In this document: positions 9,585 through 18,286 of the stretch, one piece after another
Layout of the letters: each line of letters starts with the position of its first letter
Position numbering within the stretch: position 1 is the first letter of the stretch
Assembly: GCF_000517445.1 (NCBI RefSeq)
Contig: NZ_CP006965.1
Coordinates: 248,001-312,000 of the forward strand
Reading direction: 5' to 3'
Origin: Thermococcus paralvinellae
GTDB taxonomy: Archaea > Methanobacteriota_B > Thermococci > Thermococcales > Thermococcaceae
DNA: 64,000 nucleotides
The notes under the pieces: generated by a model
The model's database searches: none
What the model was told of the DNA's origin: nothing
The model's input: only the letters and a program-made list of their open reading frames with translations
Made by a program: the position numbers and the translations under genes

Positions 9585-9602
9585 TGGGGGACTAAGCCCC
9601 CA
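9585..9602 (-). promoter_or_regulatory. leader hairpin of the TRAP operon
   Basis: Perfect 6-bp inverted repeat TGGGGG/CCCCCA with a 6-base loop in the untranslated leader, about 20 bases before the SD and close to the predicted 5' end of the mRNA. It may be an operator or a stabilising 5' stem. Confidence 0.5.
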
Positions 9603-9630
9603 ACATCCTAAGTATTTACAAAGTTAAACA

Positions 9631-9638
9631 TTATATAT
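9631..9638 (-). promoter_or_regulatory. TATA box of the TRAP operon
   Basis: AAATATATAA on the minus strand, about 70 bases before the start codon; predicted transcription start near 9608, so the mRNA would begin just before the leader hairpin. Confidence 0.5.
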
Positions 9639-9703
9639 TTTTTGTTTTTTTGGAGGATTTACATGTAAGTAAACAAATGAAAGAGTGAAAGAGCGAAAAT
9701 TTT

Positions 9704-11617
9704 TCAGTAGTAATACCAGATTGTCCAGTAGTCATTGGGATCTTCGCCAATGCTCTCAAGGTATTCGAGGTATTCCTTGATTGGTACATCTGGATATGTA
9801 TAAAGCTTAGTTTCGCTGATACCCTTCTCCCATGGGTGCATCAAGTATATTCTGCTTCCATCTGGTCTAATTCCAACTAATTCCCTATCCTGCCATGCTC
9901 TCAAGTGGTTCTTACCCATTCTCGGGACGTTAAAGACAGGTTCGTCTGGTCTGAATTGTCCAGGCAATAATCTTGCTTCTTCTTTTCTTTCTTGGACAAC
10001 TCTGGCTATTGGGACGAGATAATCTTTCTGCTCAATCTTACCCTTTGGATAGAAGGTGTAGTATGGATCAATTCCTACTTTTCTTAGTGCAATTCTCAAT
10101 GCTACATTTTCGAATCTTCTGCTAACATTTCTCTGGTAAACCAGCTGATTGTAGATGTAAATTCCTTGCCTTCTAATCTTATATGCTGCTTCTGCTACTT
10201 CTGGTGTTACTTCATAAGCAGTCTCGAAGTGGGTTGAAATTGAGACATTCCTCTTTCCTGGCTCAATATAGCTTCCGAGAATTTCTGCCAAACTGTCGGT
10301 GATTCTCATTGGAACTGTTACAAAGATTCTGCTTCCCCATCTGATGTTAACAACATGATCAAACTCTGAAAGTCTGCTCATAATTTTATCAATTATCTTG
10401 TCACTTAGAGCTAAGGGATCTCCACCGGTAATGAGGACATCAAGCATTGATTCGTGTTCTCCAAACCACTCTATTGCTGCTTCAATTTTGTCCCATCCTG
10501 GGAATGAGCCGGCCATAAATGGCTCAAGGACTTCCCAGTTTCTCTGACAGTAAACACATATCTGTGGGCATGTGTCATAGGCTTTGAGAATTGCTATCGT
10601 AACATATCTCCTTGTAACAAGGTCAATTGGTGAAGTGTCGTGCTCACCCATGAAGTCGAAGTAATATTCTCTATCTTCCCTGTGCTGGAGCATGTTTGAG
10701 ACGTACCATGTGGGTGGCATGACTTGTCTTCTTACGTGCCTGTCTTCCTTGTATGGATTTTCAAAGTCCCAGAGGTGCAAGTAGTGTGGGGTTATACCCC
10801 ACGGGATACCATATTTTACGGCTAGTTCTACTTGCTTTAAATCCTCCTCAGGGACTTTAACGATTCCAAGTTCGTTAAGCTCTCTGAGAGTCTCAAGACC
10901 TTTCTCTCTCTTTAGTACATGAGAGAACTGCCATCTATAGTCGAACCATTCATCTTCTGTTATGCCCCAGTATTCCATCAGCTTCTCTCTCTGTTTCTTC
11001 CTCTTTTCGATGATATGCTTATCAAGACCGCTTGGGTACTTCTTGAGGTATCCTTTTATGTATTCCCACACCTTGTCAAGGTATTCTGATCTCATTAGTG
11101 CAGCTTTTCTACCCTTAATCTTGCTGAAATCAACGAACTTAACTCCAGCAGCTTCAAGCTTTGGTCCAAGCCAGCCCTTTGAGTATCCAGCTACTCCAGC
11201 CATAGCTTTGAAGAGATGCTTAAACTCTTCAACAAAGCCCTCTGTTATAATGCTTAGAACTCTTTTATCGCCTTTTGCTGCTTTCCAGAGATATTCAAGG
11301 GTTGAGAATCCAGCAGCTTTTTCACCATATTCAGAGATTATGTTTAAGAATACATTGATAGCTTCAATTGCAAGCCATCTGTCCATGGCATCAACTTTAA
11401 TTTCTCCGTTCTTGTACTTCCACAGCAAATCTTCAGCAAACTTTCTGAGCTTGTCTCTTGCCTCTTCAAGTGTTTCGCTGGTGAGCAGGATCTCTTTAAT
11501 TTCGGGAAGAGGTTCAAAAATTTTCAAAAAATCTTCATGATTGACTCCTTGTTTTAGACCCCATGGAGATTCTTCAACATTAAATGTCGAAATAGCACTC
11601 TCCATTTGTTTTTCCAT
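9704..11617 (-). CDS. KamA-family radical SAM protein (aminomutase-like) with long N-terminal extension
   Basis: A 637-residue protein. The radical SAM cluster motif is C350-x3-C354-x2-C357, followed by a GGDP motif (398-401) for SAM binding. The core resembles lysine/glutamate 2,3-aminomutases (WFDYRWQFSH near 225, VNIRWGSRI). The glycine-rich PLP-lysine motif of classical aminomutases (PGGGGK) is not seen; the nearest lysine is in VPRMGKN at about 569. The first ~200 residues are a helical extension absent from standard KamA. The reaction is therefore uncertain: an amino-acid 2,3-aminomutase (possibly making a beta-amino-acid solute) or a derived activity. The start has SD GAGGTGATCC; the frame can extend to 11647 through a palindrome. 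Confidence 0.8.
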   Translation of the reverse strand: MEKQMESAISTFNVEESPWGLKQGVNHEDFLKIFEPLPEIKEILLTSETLEEARDKLRKFAEDLLWKYKNGEIKVDAMDRWLAIEAINVFLNIISEYGEKAAGFSTLEYLWKAAKGDKRVLSIITEGFVEEFKHLFKAMAGVAGYSKGWLGPKLEAAGVKFVDFSKIKGRKAALMRSEYLDKVWEYIKGYLKKYPSGLDKHIIEKRKKQREKLMEYWGITEDEWFDYRWQFSHVLKREKGLETLRELNELGIVKVPEEDLKQVELAVKYGIPWGITPHYLHLWDFENPYKEDRHVRRQVMPPTWYVSNMLQHREDREYYFDFMGEHDTSPIDLVTRRYVTIAILKAYDTCPQICVYCQRNWEVLEPFMAGSFPGWDKIEAAIEWFGEHESMLDVLITGGDPLALSDKIIDKIMSRLSEFDHVVNIRWGSRIFVTVPMRITDSLAEILGSYIEPGKRNVSISTHFETAYEVTPEVAEAAYKIRRQGIYIYNQLVYQRNVSRRFENVALRIALRKVGIDPYYTFYPKGKIEQKDYLVPIARVVQERKEEARLLPGQFRPDEPVFNVPRMGKNHLRAWQDRELVGIRPDGSRIYLMHPWEKGISETKLYTYPDVPIKEYLEYLESIGEDPNDYWTIWYYY

Positions 11618-11629
11618 ATGGATCACCTC

Positions 11630-11654
11630 ATGCCCACGTATGGGCATTAATGCC
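11630..11654 (-). promoter_or_regulatory. nested palindromes at the kamA-like 5' end
   Basis: ATGCCCA-CGTA-TGGGCAT (11630-11647, perfect 7-bp arms) overlaps the perfect palindrome GGCATTAATGCC (11643-11654). The central GGGCAT can pair with either flank. The block sits immediately upstream of the SD, where a repressor or an RNA switch could act. Confidence 0.55.
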
Positions 11655-11737
11655 TCTCAGGTAATCATTGTACATATTCCATCATTGAGGCAGTTTTACA
11701 GATGTTAGTGGATATGTGTGGTATTATATATTTTGCG

Positions 11738-11753
11738 TTTACAAGCTTGTAAA
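11738..11753. promoter_or_regulatory. 16-bp perfect palindrome in a divergent promoter region
   Basis: TTTACAAGCTTGTAAA lies between the kamA-like gene and dtdA. Its dyad symmetry fits a dimeric regulator site. No matching regulator gene is nearby. The rest of the 11648-11977 interval is AT-rich with no ORF of note. Confidence 0.45.
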
Positions 11754-11870
11754 ACATTACAAATTTCAAGTTTGAGATTTAATATAACGAAAAAATTTTA
11801 CATATTTGCTTATTTTTCCTTAAAAATTTGCTGAACTTTTCTAGATACATAGGCTATGAGCTAGTTAAAC

Positions 11871-11878
11871 TTTATAAA
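11871..11878 (+). promoter_or_regulatory. probable TATA box upstream of dtdA
   Basis: TTTATAAA about 100 bases before the dtdA start. A second AT-rich element near 11918 is closer, so the true promoter is uncertain. Confidence 0.35.
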
Positions 11879-11977
11879 TGTAAACCTCATCAAGCTTAGA
11901 GGATTTTATTGAGTGTGGTATATTTTCACAAAATCCTTTTAATGTCTGAACATTTGCAGTTTTTTGGAGGTGTTAAA

Positions 11978-12796
11978 ATGGAAATCATAATGACAACTAA
12001 GATTGACTTAGCATCAATGAATATAAAACAAAAACTAATTGAGAACTTTGGGTTTGGGGAGAGTGAAGATAAGTTTGACGGAAACATTGTATATAGGAAG
12101 AACAACATTCTAATTCTCACAACAAATCAGGAAATGATATATTATGATCATTTAGATAAAGAAATTGAAAAACAACTAAATATAAAACCAGAGCTCATTA
12201 TTTTTGCTTCAAGGCATTCCAGCAAACAGAAATTACCTGCTTTAACTACTCATGTTACTGGGAACTGGGGAGAAGCTATGTATGGAGGGAAAGACAACAG
12301 CTTGGCTATAGCCCAACCGAGTGCAATGAAATTGGCTTTGATGAAGATGAGTGAGCTGAATGACTTGGGATGGACGGTATGTTATGAAGCAACACATCAC
12401 GGACCAAGTGAAGTTGATGTTCCTTCACTCTTCATTGAAATTGGTTCAAGTGAAGAAGAGTGGGTTAATGATAGAGCCGGAGAAATTCTGGCAGAAACAA
12501 TAATGCATGTTATCAAAAATTACCAAAAGACGAACTTTAAAGTTGCTATTGGGATTGGTGGAGGACACTATGCTCCAAAACAAACAAAAGTTGCTCTGAA
12601 CTCAGACATAGCGTTCTCTCACATAGTACCAAAGTATGCTCATCCCGTATCTAAAGACATGCTGCTAAAAGCTATTGAAAGAACGGCTGAAAAAGTTGAA
12701 GCAATATATGTGGATTGGAAAGGGAGTAAAGGAGAAACGAGGCAACTAGCAAAGTCTTTGGCAGAAGAACTTGGATTGGAGTTTATCAGAGATTAG
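11978..12796 (+). CDS. dtdA: D-aminoacyl-tRNA deacylase, archaeal DTD2 type
   Basis: A 272-residue protein starting [16 protein letters not shown], the conserved start of the archaeal/plant DTD2 (GEK1-like) enzymes that hydrolyse D-amino acids from mischarged tRNA. Recognisable blocks are [25 protein letters not shown] and [10 protein letters not shown], the last rich in histidine and glycine and part of the metal-dependent site. Length fits the family. The start has SD TTGGAGGTG; an upstream in-frame start at 11909 would precede the ribosome site and is rejected. It stands alone, divergent from the kamA-like gene. Confidence 0.93.
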   Translation: MEIIMTTKIDLASMNIKQKLIENFGFGESEDKFDGNIVYRKNNILILTTNQEMIYYDHLDKEIEKQLNIKPELIIFASRHSSKQKLPALTTHVTGNWGEAMYGGKDNSLAIAQPSAMKLALMKMSELNDLGWTVCYEATHHGPSEVDVPSLFIEIGSSEEEWVNDRAGEILAETIMHVIKNYQKTNFKVAIGIGGGHYAPKQTKVALNSDIAFSHIVPKYAHPVSKDMLLKAIERTAEKVEAIYVDWKGSKGETRQLAKSLAEELGLEFIRD

Positions 12797-12862
12797 CCAG
12801 ACAAAACCTTTAAAGTCTCTCATCTTCAAACTTAAGAATTAGCTGTGCAATCTTAGCTAAAA

Positions 12863-12870
12863 TTTATATA
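12863..12870 (+). promoter_or_regulatory. TATA box of the ftsZ promoter
   Basis: TTTATATA about 60 bases before the ftsZ ATG; predicted transcription start near 12893. The leader then contains a short CCAGG/CCTGG inverted repeat (12893-12916) just before the SD. Confidence 0.6.
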
Positions 12871-12928
12871 TTGCTTTAAACTACAGAATTTACCAGGTGC
12901 TAAATTGTTTCCCTGGGAGGGTGAAAAG

Positions 12929-14050
12929 ATGCTAAAGTTAATTGAAAATGCAATAGAAAGAACTTCCCAAGAAGTGGGCAAGGTAAATGAAGTACAAGTT
13001 CCTCAAAGCGATGTTGATGAGGAGCTTAGAAAGATTTTGGAACAGATACAGGCAAAAATATATGTGGTCGGTGTCGGTGGCGCTGGTTGTAACACAGTTA
13101 ATAGAATGATGGAAGTTGGTGTGCAAGGAGCCAAGATTATAGCAATAAACACTGATGCTCAAGATTTGCTTAAAGTTAAAGCTCACAAGAAAATACTCAT
13201 TGGTAAGGATTTAACAAGGGGACTAGGTGCTGGAAACAATCCTAAGATTGGTGAAGAAGCAGCAAAAGAAAGTGAGAAAGACATCAGAGATGCTCTTGAA
13301 GGAGCGGATATGGTTTTCATTACTTGTGGTCTTGGTGGTGGTACTGGAACTGGCGCAGCTCCAATAGTCGCTGAGCTGGCAAAGAAGATGGGGGCCCTAA
13401 CAGTTTCCGTCGTTACATTACCGTTCACAGTTGAGGGTATTAGAAGAATCAAGAATGCTGAATACGGTCTTGAGAGGCTCAGAAAGAACAGCGATACTGT
13501 GATTGTTATCCCAAATGACAAGCTCATGGAAGTTGCGCCAAACTTGCCAATTCACTTAGCCTTTAAAGTTGCTGATGAAATTCTTGTCCAAGCCGTTAAG
13601 GGTATCACAGAGCTCATTACAAAGCCTGGCTTAGTTAACCTTGACTTTGCTGACGTCAGAGCTGTTATGAAAGATGGCGGTGTTGCAATGATTGGTATCG
13701 GTGAAAGCGACAGCGAGAAGAGAGCACTTGAAGCTGCAACACAGGCTTTGAACAGCCCATTGCTAGATGTTGACATCAGTGGAGCCAAAGGTGCTTTGAT
13801 AAGTATTGCTGGAAGTGATGTCAAGCTTGAGGAAGCACAGCAGATAATTGAACTAGTCACAAGCAAGCTTGATCCAGAGGCACAAGTAATCTGGGGAATC
13901 CAACTTGATGAGGAGCTCGGCAAGACCATAAGGGTTATGGTTGTTGTTACGGGTGTAAGCTCTCCATATGCTGTTGTAGAAGAGGAAACATCATATTCTT
14001 TTGAGGAGGATGAGAAGAGGGTTATTCACCTTGATTTAGAGGAGCTCTAG
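12929..14050 (+). CDS. ftsZ: cell division GTPase FtsZ
   Basis: A 373-residue tubulin-family GTPase forming the cytokinetic ring. The N-terminal loop GVGGAGCNT lies at about 48-56, the tubulin signature GGGTGTG at 136-142, and the T7 loop NLDFADV later supplies the catalytic aspartate for GTP hydrolysis in the neighbouring subunit. An N-terminal helix of ~40 residues precedes the domain, as in archaeal FtsZ1. The ATG at 12929 follows GGGAGGGTG; the frame extends to 12905 without a better ribosome site. It heads the conserved ftsZ-secE-spt5-L11 arrangement and is followed by a T-run. Confidence 0.97.
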   Translation: MLKLIENAIERTSQEVGKVNEVQVPQSDVDEELRKILEQIQAKIYVVGVGGAGCNTVNRMMEVGVQGAKIIAINTDAQDLLKVKAHKKILIGKDLTRGLGAGNNPKIGEEAAKESEKDIRDALEGADMVFITCGLGGGTGTGAAPIVAELAKKMGALTVSVVTLPFTVEGIRRIKNAEYGLERLRKNSDTVIVIPNDKLMEVAPNLPIHLAFKVADEILVQAVKGITELITKPGLVNLDFADVRAVMKDGGVAMIGIGESDSEKRALEAATQALNSPLLDVDISGAKGALISIAGSDVKLEEAQQIIELVTSKLDPEAQVIWGIQLDEELGKTIRVMVVVTGVSSPYAVVEEETSYSFEEDEKRVIHLDLEEL

Positions 14051-14062
14051 TCTCTCTTTTTA
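14051..14062 (+). terminator. T-rich terminator after ftsZ
   Basis: TCTCTCTTTTTA follows the stop codon directly; the TTTAAAA elements near 14070-14115 may re-initiate transcription for secE. Confidence 0.4.
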
Positions 14063-14133
14063 CCCCAAACTTTTAAAACCTTAACCCCCACCTAAGATTA
14101 AACAAGATTTAAAAACCCAATGAGGTGTTAGAT

Positions 14134-14325
14134 GTGCCAGTAGAAGAATACATGGAAAAGCTTAAAAACTTCTTATCAGAGTCCAAAAGGGTCTTATTAG
14201 TCACAAAAAAACCGAGCAGCAGAGAGTATAAAATGGCCGCAAAAATTACTGGTCTTGGAATAATCCTAATTGGCTTAATAGGCATGATTATTCGTATTAT
14301 AGGCATCTTGATAACAGGCCAATGA
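14134..14325 (+). CDS. secE: preprotein translocase SecE/Sec61-gamma subunit
   Basis: A 63-residue single-span membrane protein: an amphipathic N-terminal helix ([17 protein letters not shown]), the conserved KKPSSREY turn, and one C-terminal transmembrane helix ([18 protein letters not shown]). It clamps the SecY channel. A GTG at 14134 is preferred because TGAGGTG ends six bases before it; the longer GTG at 14125 lies inside that ribosome site. Position between ftsZ and spt5 is the standard archaeal one, and the next start lies 16 bases after its stop. Confidence 0.92.
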   Translation: MPVEEYMEKLKNFLSESKRVLLVTKKPSSREYKMAAKITGLGIILIGLIGMIIRIIGILITGQ

Positions 14326-14341
14326 CTTTTTGGTGATAAAG

Positions 14342-14800
14342 ATGAGCGACAGCAAAATATTCGCAGTAAGGGTTACAGTAGGGCAGGAAGAAACAACAGC
14401 TAGGTTAGTTTACAGTAAAGCAAGAACATATAATTTACCAATTTATGCAATATTAACCCCTTCAAAGGTTAAGGGATACATTTTTATTGAAGCGCCAAGC
14501 AAGAGTGCAGTTGATGAGGCAATAAGAGGAATAAGACATGCAAGAGGAACTCTCCCTGGAGAAGTTGCGTTTAGTGAGATTGAACACTTCCTTGAGGAGA
14601 AGCCAGCTGTCAGTGGCTTCGAGCCAGGAGACATAGTTGAGCTCATTGCTGGTCCATTTAAAGGAGAAAAGGCCAAGGTCGTTAGGGTTGATGAGGCAAA
14701 GGATGAAATTGTAGTTGAGCTCATCGGTGCAATAGTTCCAATCCCTGTTACAGTTAGGGGTGAATACGTTAGACTTATAAGCAAACGGTCAAAGGAGTAG
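14342..14800 (+). CDS. spt5: transcription elongation factor Spt5 (NusG)
   Basis: A 152-residue protein with an N-terminal NGN domain ([19 protein letters not shown]; later [15 protein letters not shown]) that binds the RNA polymerase clamp, and a C-terminal KOW domain ([19 protein letters not shown]). With Spt4 it increases processivity. The ATG at 14342 is preceded by GGTGATAAAG, and in-frame TTG and GTG codons just upstream overlap that site. It is co-transcribed with secE and the L11 gene (13-base gap to rpl11). Confidence 0.96.
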   Translation: MSDSKIFAVRVTVGQEETTARLVYSKARTYNLPIYAILTPSKVKGYIFIEAPSKSAVDEAIRGIRHARGTLPGEVAFSEIEHFLEEKPAVSGFEPGDIVELIAGPFKGEKAKVVRVDEAKDEIVVELIGAIVPIPVTVRGEYVRLISKRSKE

Positions 14801-14813
14801 AGGGGTGAAGAGA

Positions 14814-15308
14814 ATGCCAAAGCAAGTTGTTGAGGTTTTAGTTGAGGGTGGTAAAGCTACTCCTGGTCCTCCACTTGGTCCGGCTATCGGCCCACTTGGG
14901 TTAAATGTTAAGCTCGTCGTTGACAAAATTAACGAGGCAACAAAGGACTTTGCAGGGATGCAAGTGCCAGTGAAGATTATCGTTGACCCAGCAACAAAGC
15001 AGTTTGAAATTGAAGTCGGTACACCACCAGTTAGCCAGCTTATTAAAAAAGAGCTTGGACTCGAAAAAGGTTCAAGTGAGCCAGTAAGAAACATTGTTGG
15101 TAACCTAACAATGGAGCAAGTGATAAAGATAGCAAAGGCTAAGAAACACCAAATGCTTGCTGCCGACCTTAAAGCAGCGGCAAAAGAGGTTATTGGGACA
15201 GCTTTAAGCATGGGAGTTACAGTTGAGGGCAAAGACCCAAGAGTTGTGCAGAAGGAGATTGATGAAGGGCTTTACGACGAGATATTTGCAAAGGCTGAGG
15301 AGAGCTGA
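14814..15308 (+). CDS. rpl11: 50S ribosomal protein L11
   Basis: A 164-residue protein, with the proline-rich N-terminal motif [12 protein letters not shown] that contacts the GTPase-associated centre of 23S rRNA. It forms the base of the stalk. The ATG at 14814 follows AGGGGTGAAG; a GTG at 14805 is inside that site. It is placed directly after spt5. Confidence 0.97.
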   Translation: MPKQVVEVLVEGGKATPGPPLGPAIGPLGLNVKLVVDKINEATKDFAGMQVPVKIIVDPATKQFEIEVGTPPVSQLIKKELGLEKGSSEPVRNIVGNLTMEQVIKIAKAKKHQMLAADLKAAAKEVIGTALSMGVTVEGKDPRVVQKEIDEGLYDEIFAKAEES

Positions 15309-15320
15309 TTTAGGGAAAAG

Positions 15321-15328
15321 TTTAAAAG
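15321..15328 (+). promoter_or_regulatory. possible internal promoter before the L1 gene
   Basis: TTTAAAAG 70 bases before the L1 start, followed by a CTCCTCTTTTTA tract that may end the L11 message. This suggests L1-L10-L12 can be transcribed on their own. Confidence 0.4.
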
Positions 15329-15395
15329 CTCCTCTTTTTACGAAATTTTGATTTTTCAATTCAGCTTAAATAAAAAAAGATTGGAGGTCAGAAAA

Positions 15396-16046
15396 ATGGC
15401 CTTTGACAGGCAAAAAATCGTGGAAGCGGTGAAGGAGGCTAAAGCCCGGGCTAAGCCGCGTAACTTCACACAGACTGTCGAAGTGGCAGTAAACCTCAAG
15501 GATATTGATCTTAGGAAGCCTGAGAATAGGTTTAAGCTTGAGGTTGTTCTGCCACACGGTAGAGGGAAGGACGTGAAGATTGCGGTCATCGCTGATGGTG
15601 CCGTTGCCGAGGCGGCTAAAAAGCTCGGGCTTGATGTTATTAGTGGTGAGCAGCTCGAGGAAATAGCTAAGAGTCCAAGGGAAGCAAGAAAGTTGGCTAG
15701 AAAGTACGACTTCTTCATTGCTGCAGCACCATTAATGCCAAAGATTGGTAGGTATTTGGGTAGATACTTAGGTCCAAGAAACAAGATGCCCGTGGTTGTT
15801 CCTCCAACAATGACAAACTTAGAGCCAATTGTCAACAAGCTCAAGAAAACTGTAAGAATACAGCTCAAGAACAATCCAGTCGTTCACGCACCTGTTGGAA
15901 CTGAAAAGATGAGCGACGAGGAATTGGCAGAGAACATTGAAACAGTCCTCAATGCAATCATTGGTAAGCTTGAGAGGGGAGAGAACCAAGTCAAGTCAGT
16001 GTACGTTAAGACAACAATGGGCCCAGCTGTAAAGGTGGAGGGGTGA
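15396..16046 (+). CDS. rpl1: 50S ribosomal protein L1
   Basis: A 216-residue two-domain L1 protein. Conserved features are [16 protein letters not shown] in the rRNA-binding N-terminal strand, the central insert domain ([15 protein letters not shown]), and the family signature near [11 protein letters not shown]. It binds helix 77 of 23S rRNA and, in archaea studied, represses its own mRNA. The ATG at 15396 has SD TTGGAGGTCA. A candidate L1-binding hairpin lies inside the coding sequence just after the start. The L10 gene begins 5 bases after the stop. Confidence 0.97.
   Translation: MAFDRQKIVEAVKEAKARAKPRNFTQTVEVAVNLKDIDLRKPENRFKLEVVLPHGRGKDVKIAVIADGAVAEAAKKLGLDVISGEQLEEIAKSPREARKLARKYDFFIAAAPLMPKIGRYLGRYLGPRNKMPVVVPPTMTNLEPIVNKLKKTVRIQLKNNPVVHAPVGTEKMSDEELAENIETVLNAIIGKLERGENQVKSVYVKTTMGPAVKVEG
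15429..15469 (+). promoter_or_regulatory. candidate L1 autoregulatory mRNA hairpin
   Basis: Within rpl1, 33 bases after the A of its ATG: outer stem GTGAAG (15429-15434) / CTTCAC (15464-15469), inner stem GGCT (15437-15440) / AGCC (15454-15457), with asymmetric internal loops GA and GCGTAA. This layout closely resembles the L1-binding mRNA site known from Methanococcus vannielii, which also lies about 30 nt into the L1 gene. Recognised from memory; no structure was computed. Confidence 0.72.
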
Positions 16047-16051
16047 GGTAA

Positions 16052-17071
16052 ATGGCTCACGTCGCTGAATGGAAGAAAAAGGAAGTAGAAAGACTTGCTG
16101 AGATCATCAAGAGCCATCCAGTAGTAGCATTAGTTGACGTCGCTGGAGTACCAGCTTATCCTCTCTCAAAGATGAGAGAAAAGCTTAGAGGAAAAGCGTT
16201 GCTTAGGGTCTCAAGAAACACACTCATTGAGCTTGCAATCAAGAAGGCAGCAAAAGAACTTGGAAAGCCAGAGCTGGAAAAGCTTGCTGATTACATCGAA
16301 GGAGGAGCTGCAATCCTTGCAACTGATATGAACCCATTCAAGCTCTACAAGCTCCTTGAGGAGAGCAAGACCCCAGCTCCTGCCAAGCCTGGCGTCCCAG
16401 TTCCGAGAGATGTTGTTGTCCCAGCTGGTCCAACCCCACTATCACCAGGTCCAGTTGTCGGTGAGATGCAGGCTTTGGGAATTCCAGCCAGGATTGAGAG
16501 AGGTAAGGTTACAATCCAAAAGGACACAGTTGTTTTAAAGGCCGGGGAGATTATCACTCCACAACTTGCAAACATCCTTAACAAGCTTGGCATTGAGCCC
16601 CTTGAAGTTGGTCTTAACTTGCTTGCAGCTTATGAGGATGGAATCATTTACACACCAGAAGTCCTTGCAATTGATGAAGAAGAATACATAAACATGCTCC
16701 AACAAGCTTACATGCATGCATTTAACCTGTCAGTCAACATAGCATATCCAACAGCCCAGACAATCGAGGCAATCATTCAGAAAGCATTCCTCAACGCAAA
16801 GAGCGTTGCTGTGGAGGCTGGATACATCACAAAAGAAACCGCTGGAGACATATTTGGCAAGGCATTCAGAGTTGCTCTGCTCATAGCACAGCAGTTGCCA
16901 GAGGAGTTACTTGATGAGAAGACCAAAGAGCTTTTAAACCAACAAGCTCAATTAGCAGTTGCCGCTCAACCTCAACCACAAGAGGAGAAAGTTGAAGAGG
17001 TTGAGGAGGAAGAAGAGGAAGAACCATCTGAGGAAGAGGCCCTCGCTGGATTGGGGGCATTATTTGGTTGA
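16052..17071 (+). CDS. rpl10: acidic ribosomal protein P0 (L10)
   Basis: A 339-residue L10/P0. An N-terminal rRNA-binding domain ([19 protein letters not shown]) is followed by the archaeal insertion region, a C-terminal helical spine that carries L12 dimers, and an acidic tail ending [12 protein letters not shown]. That same tail occurs in the L12 protein encoded next, as expected for factor-recruiting stalk tails. The start follows GGGGTGAGG. Co-transcribed with L1 and L12. Confidence 0.96.
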   Translation: MAHVAEWKKKEVERLAEIIKSHPVVALVDVAGVPAYPLSKMREKLRGKALLRVSRNTLIELAIKKAAKELGKPELEKLADYIEGGAAILATDMNPFKLYKLLEESKTPAPAKPGVPVPRDVVVPAGPTPLSPGPVVGEMQALGIPARIERGKVTIQKDTVVLKAGEIITPQLANILNKLGIEPLEVGLNLLAAYEDGIIYTPEVLAIDEEEYINMLQQAYMHAFNLSVNIAYPTAQTIEAIIQKAFLNAKSVAVEAGYITKETAGDIFGKAFRVALLIAQQLPEELLDEKTKELLNQQAQLAVAAQPQPQEEKVEEVEEEEEEEPSEEEALAGLGALFG

Positions 17072-17119
17072 CGCGCATCTAATAATTGAAAACTAAAGCT
17101 AATTTGGAGGTGTAAGGAG

Positions 17120-17434
17120 ATGGAGTATGTATACGCTGCTTTATTGTTACACGCCGCTGGAAAGGAAATAACTGAGGAGAACCTTAAGGCTGTGTTGGAA
17201 GCTGCAGGAGTTACTCCAGACGAGGCAAGAATCAAGGCATTAGTTGCTGCACTTGAGGGAGTTAACATCGATGAGGTCATCGAGAAGGCTGCAATGCCGG
17301 TTGCAGTTGCTGCTGCCCCAGCTGCCGCCCCTGCCGCCGCTGAGGAAGCACCAGCTCAGGAAGAGGAGGAAGAGGAAGAAGAGGAAGTAAGCGAGGAAGA
17401 GGCTCTCGCAGGACTTGGAGCTCTCTTCGGCTGA
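17120..17434 (+). CDS. rpl12: ribosomal stalk protein L12 (P1)
   Basis: A 104-residue stalk protein: N-terminal helical dimerisation domain ([20 protein letters not shown]), an Ala/Pro-rich hinge (about residues 58-80), an acidic run and the tail [12 protein letters not shown] identical to that of P0. It recruits translation factors. SD TTGGAGGTG lies upstream. Last gene of the ribosomal stalk operon. Confidence 0.96.
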   Translation: MEYVYAALLLHAAGKEITEENLKAVLEAAGVTPDEARIKALVAALEGVNIDEVIEKAAMPVAVAAAPAAAPAAAEEAPAQEEEEEEEEEVSEEEALAGLGALFG

Positions 17435-17452
17435 AGTCTCTCTTTTTCCTTC
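17435..17452 (+). terminator. T-rich terminator after the stalk operon
   Basis: Pyrimidine tract CTCTCTTTTTCCTTC directly after the rpl12 stop. Confidence 0.5.
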
Positions 17453-17533
17453 ATTCTATTCCTTCATTTCAAATTTTCTCTTCAGCATAAAACTGATTTT
17501 CTTGAAATGGGTCTTTTTTATGGTGGAGTAGTT

Positions 17534-18286
17534 ATGGATGAAATTCTGCCCCCAGATATTCGAAAGGAAGAAGAGAAAGGTATTGATGAGTATCTTTCAG
17601 AAGGGTTTAATTTAATCCTCTCGAATCCTAAACTCTTAATTCCATTCATTGTCCCCTTGCTGGTTAACATTATCTATGGAATTTATCTTCTTGAGCATTT
17701 CTTTGTAGGATGGCCCCTTGTTTCAATAAAGCTCTCAGAGACTTCTATCTTGAATTGGAAACAATTTTTGATAGTGTCAATATTCGTGGTCATCATAATC
17801 ATGGTGTTTATGCTATGGGGAGTTGAGGTAATTGCTTATTTTGTAGTAAAAGAGCGAAACATTTCTAAAGCGTTGTTTTTTGGAGCAAAAAAGTTGCCAG
17901 TAACTTTTGTGAATTACATAATTCTCTTGGTAATTGTCTTTGTTTTCTTTACTCCTATTGTCGTTGTTCACTCTCTATGGTTTATTCTTGTCTATAGCTT
18001 TTTAATCGCTGTCCTTGTATCTCCTTTAGTCTTTCTCTTACCGCCAATAATAGTGGAGAAGAACTTTGCAGTGATCGAAACCTTTGTACTCTATAAGAAA
18101 ATCTTCAAAAAGAGCTTAATTCTGGGACTTCTTTACTCTCTTGTCTCATCCGCAGTTAGTTCTTTAATTCCAATAATTGGGGGAATATTAAACACCGCCA
18201 TTGTTATTCCAGGATTCGTTGCTGTATATTCACTCCTCTATAGGGATTATAAGGAAAAAGAATCAGGGTTTCTTCCTTCTCTTTGA
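17534..18286 (+). CDS. polytopic membrane protein, unknown function
   Basis: A 250-residue protein starting MDEILPPDIRKEEEKG, with a soluble amphipathic N-terminus (EYLSEGFNLILSNPKLLIPF) and about six transmembrane helices. The pattern of a short basic loop, hydrophobic pairs and a GGILNTAIVIPGF turn near the end resembles archaeal DUF4013/DUF7847-like membrane proteins, but I do not recognise a defined function. The start is the ATG after a TGGTGGAG site; an upstream frame begins at 17507. Its 3' end overlaps the convergent dcd gene by 24 bases. Confidence 0.75.
   Translation: MDEILPPDIRKEEEKGIDEYLSEGFNLILSNPKLLIPFIVPLLVNIIYGIYLLEHFFVGWPLVSIKLSETSILNWKQFLIVSIFVVIIIMVFMLWGVEVIAYFVVKERNISKALFFGAKKLPVTFVNYIILLVIVFVFFTPIVVVHSLWFILVYSFLIAVLVSPLVFLLPPIIVEKNFAVIETFVLYKKIFKKSLILGLLYSLVSSAVSSLIPIIGGILNTAIVIPGFVAVYSLLYRDYKEKESGFLPSL

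Noticed and set aside
10962-11540. 192-codon plus-strand frame opposite the kamA-like gene
   Set aside because: Low-complexity Ser/Leu-rich antisense frame without a promoter or SD; shadow of the real gene.
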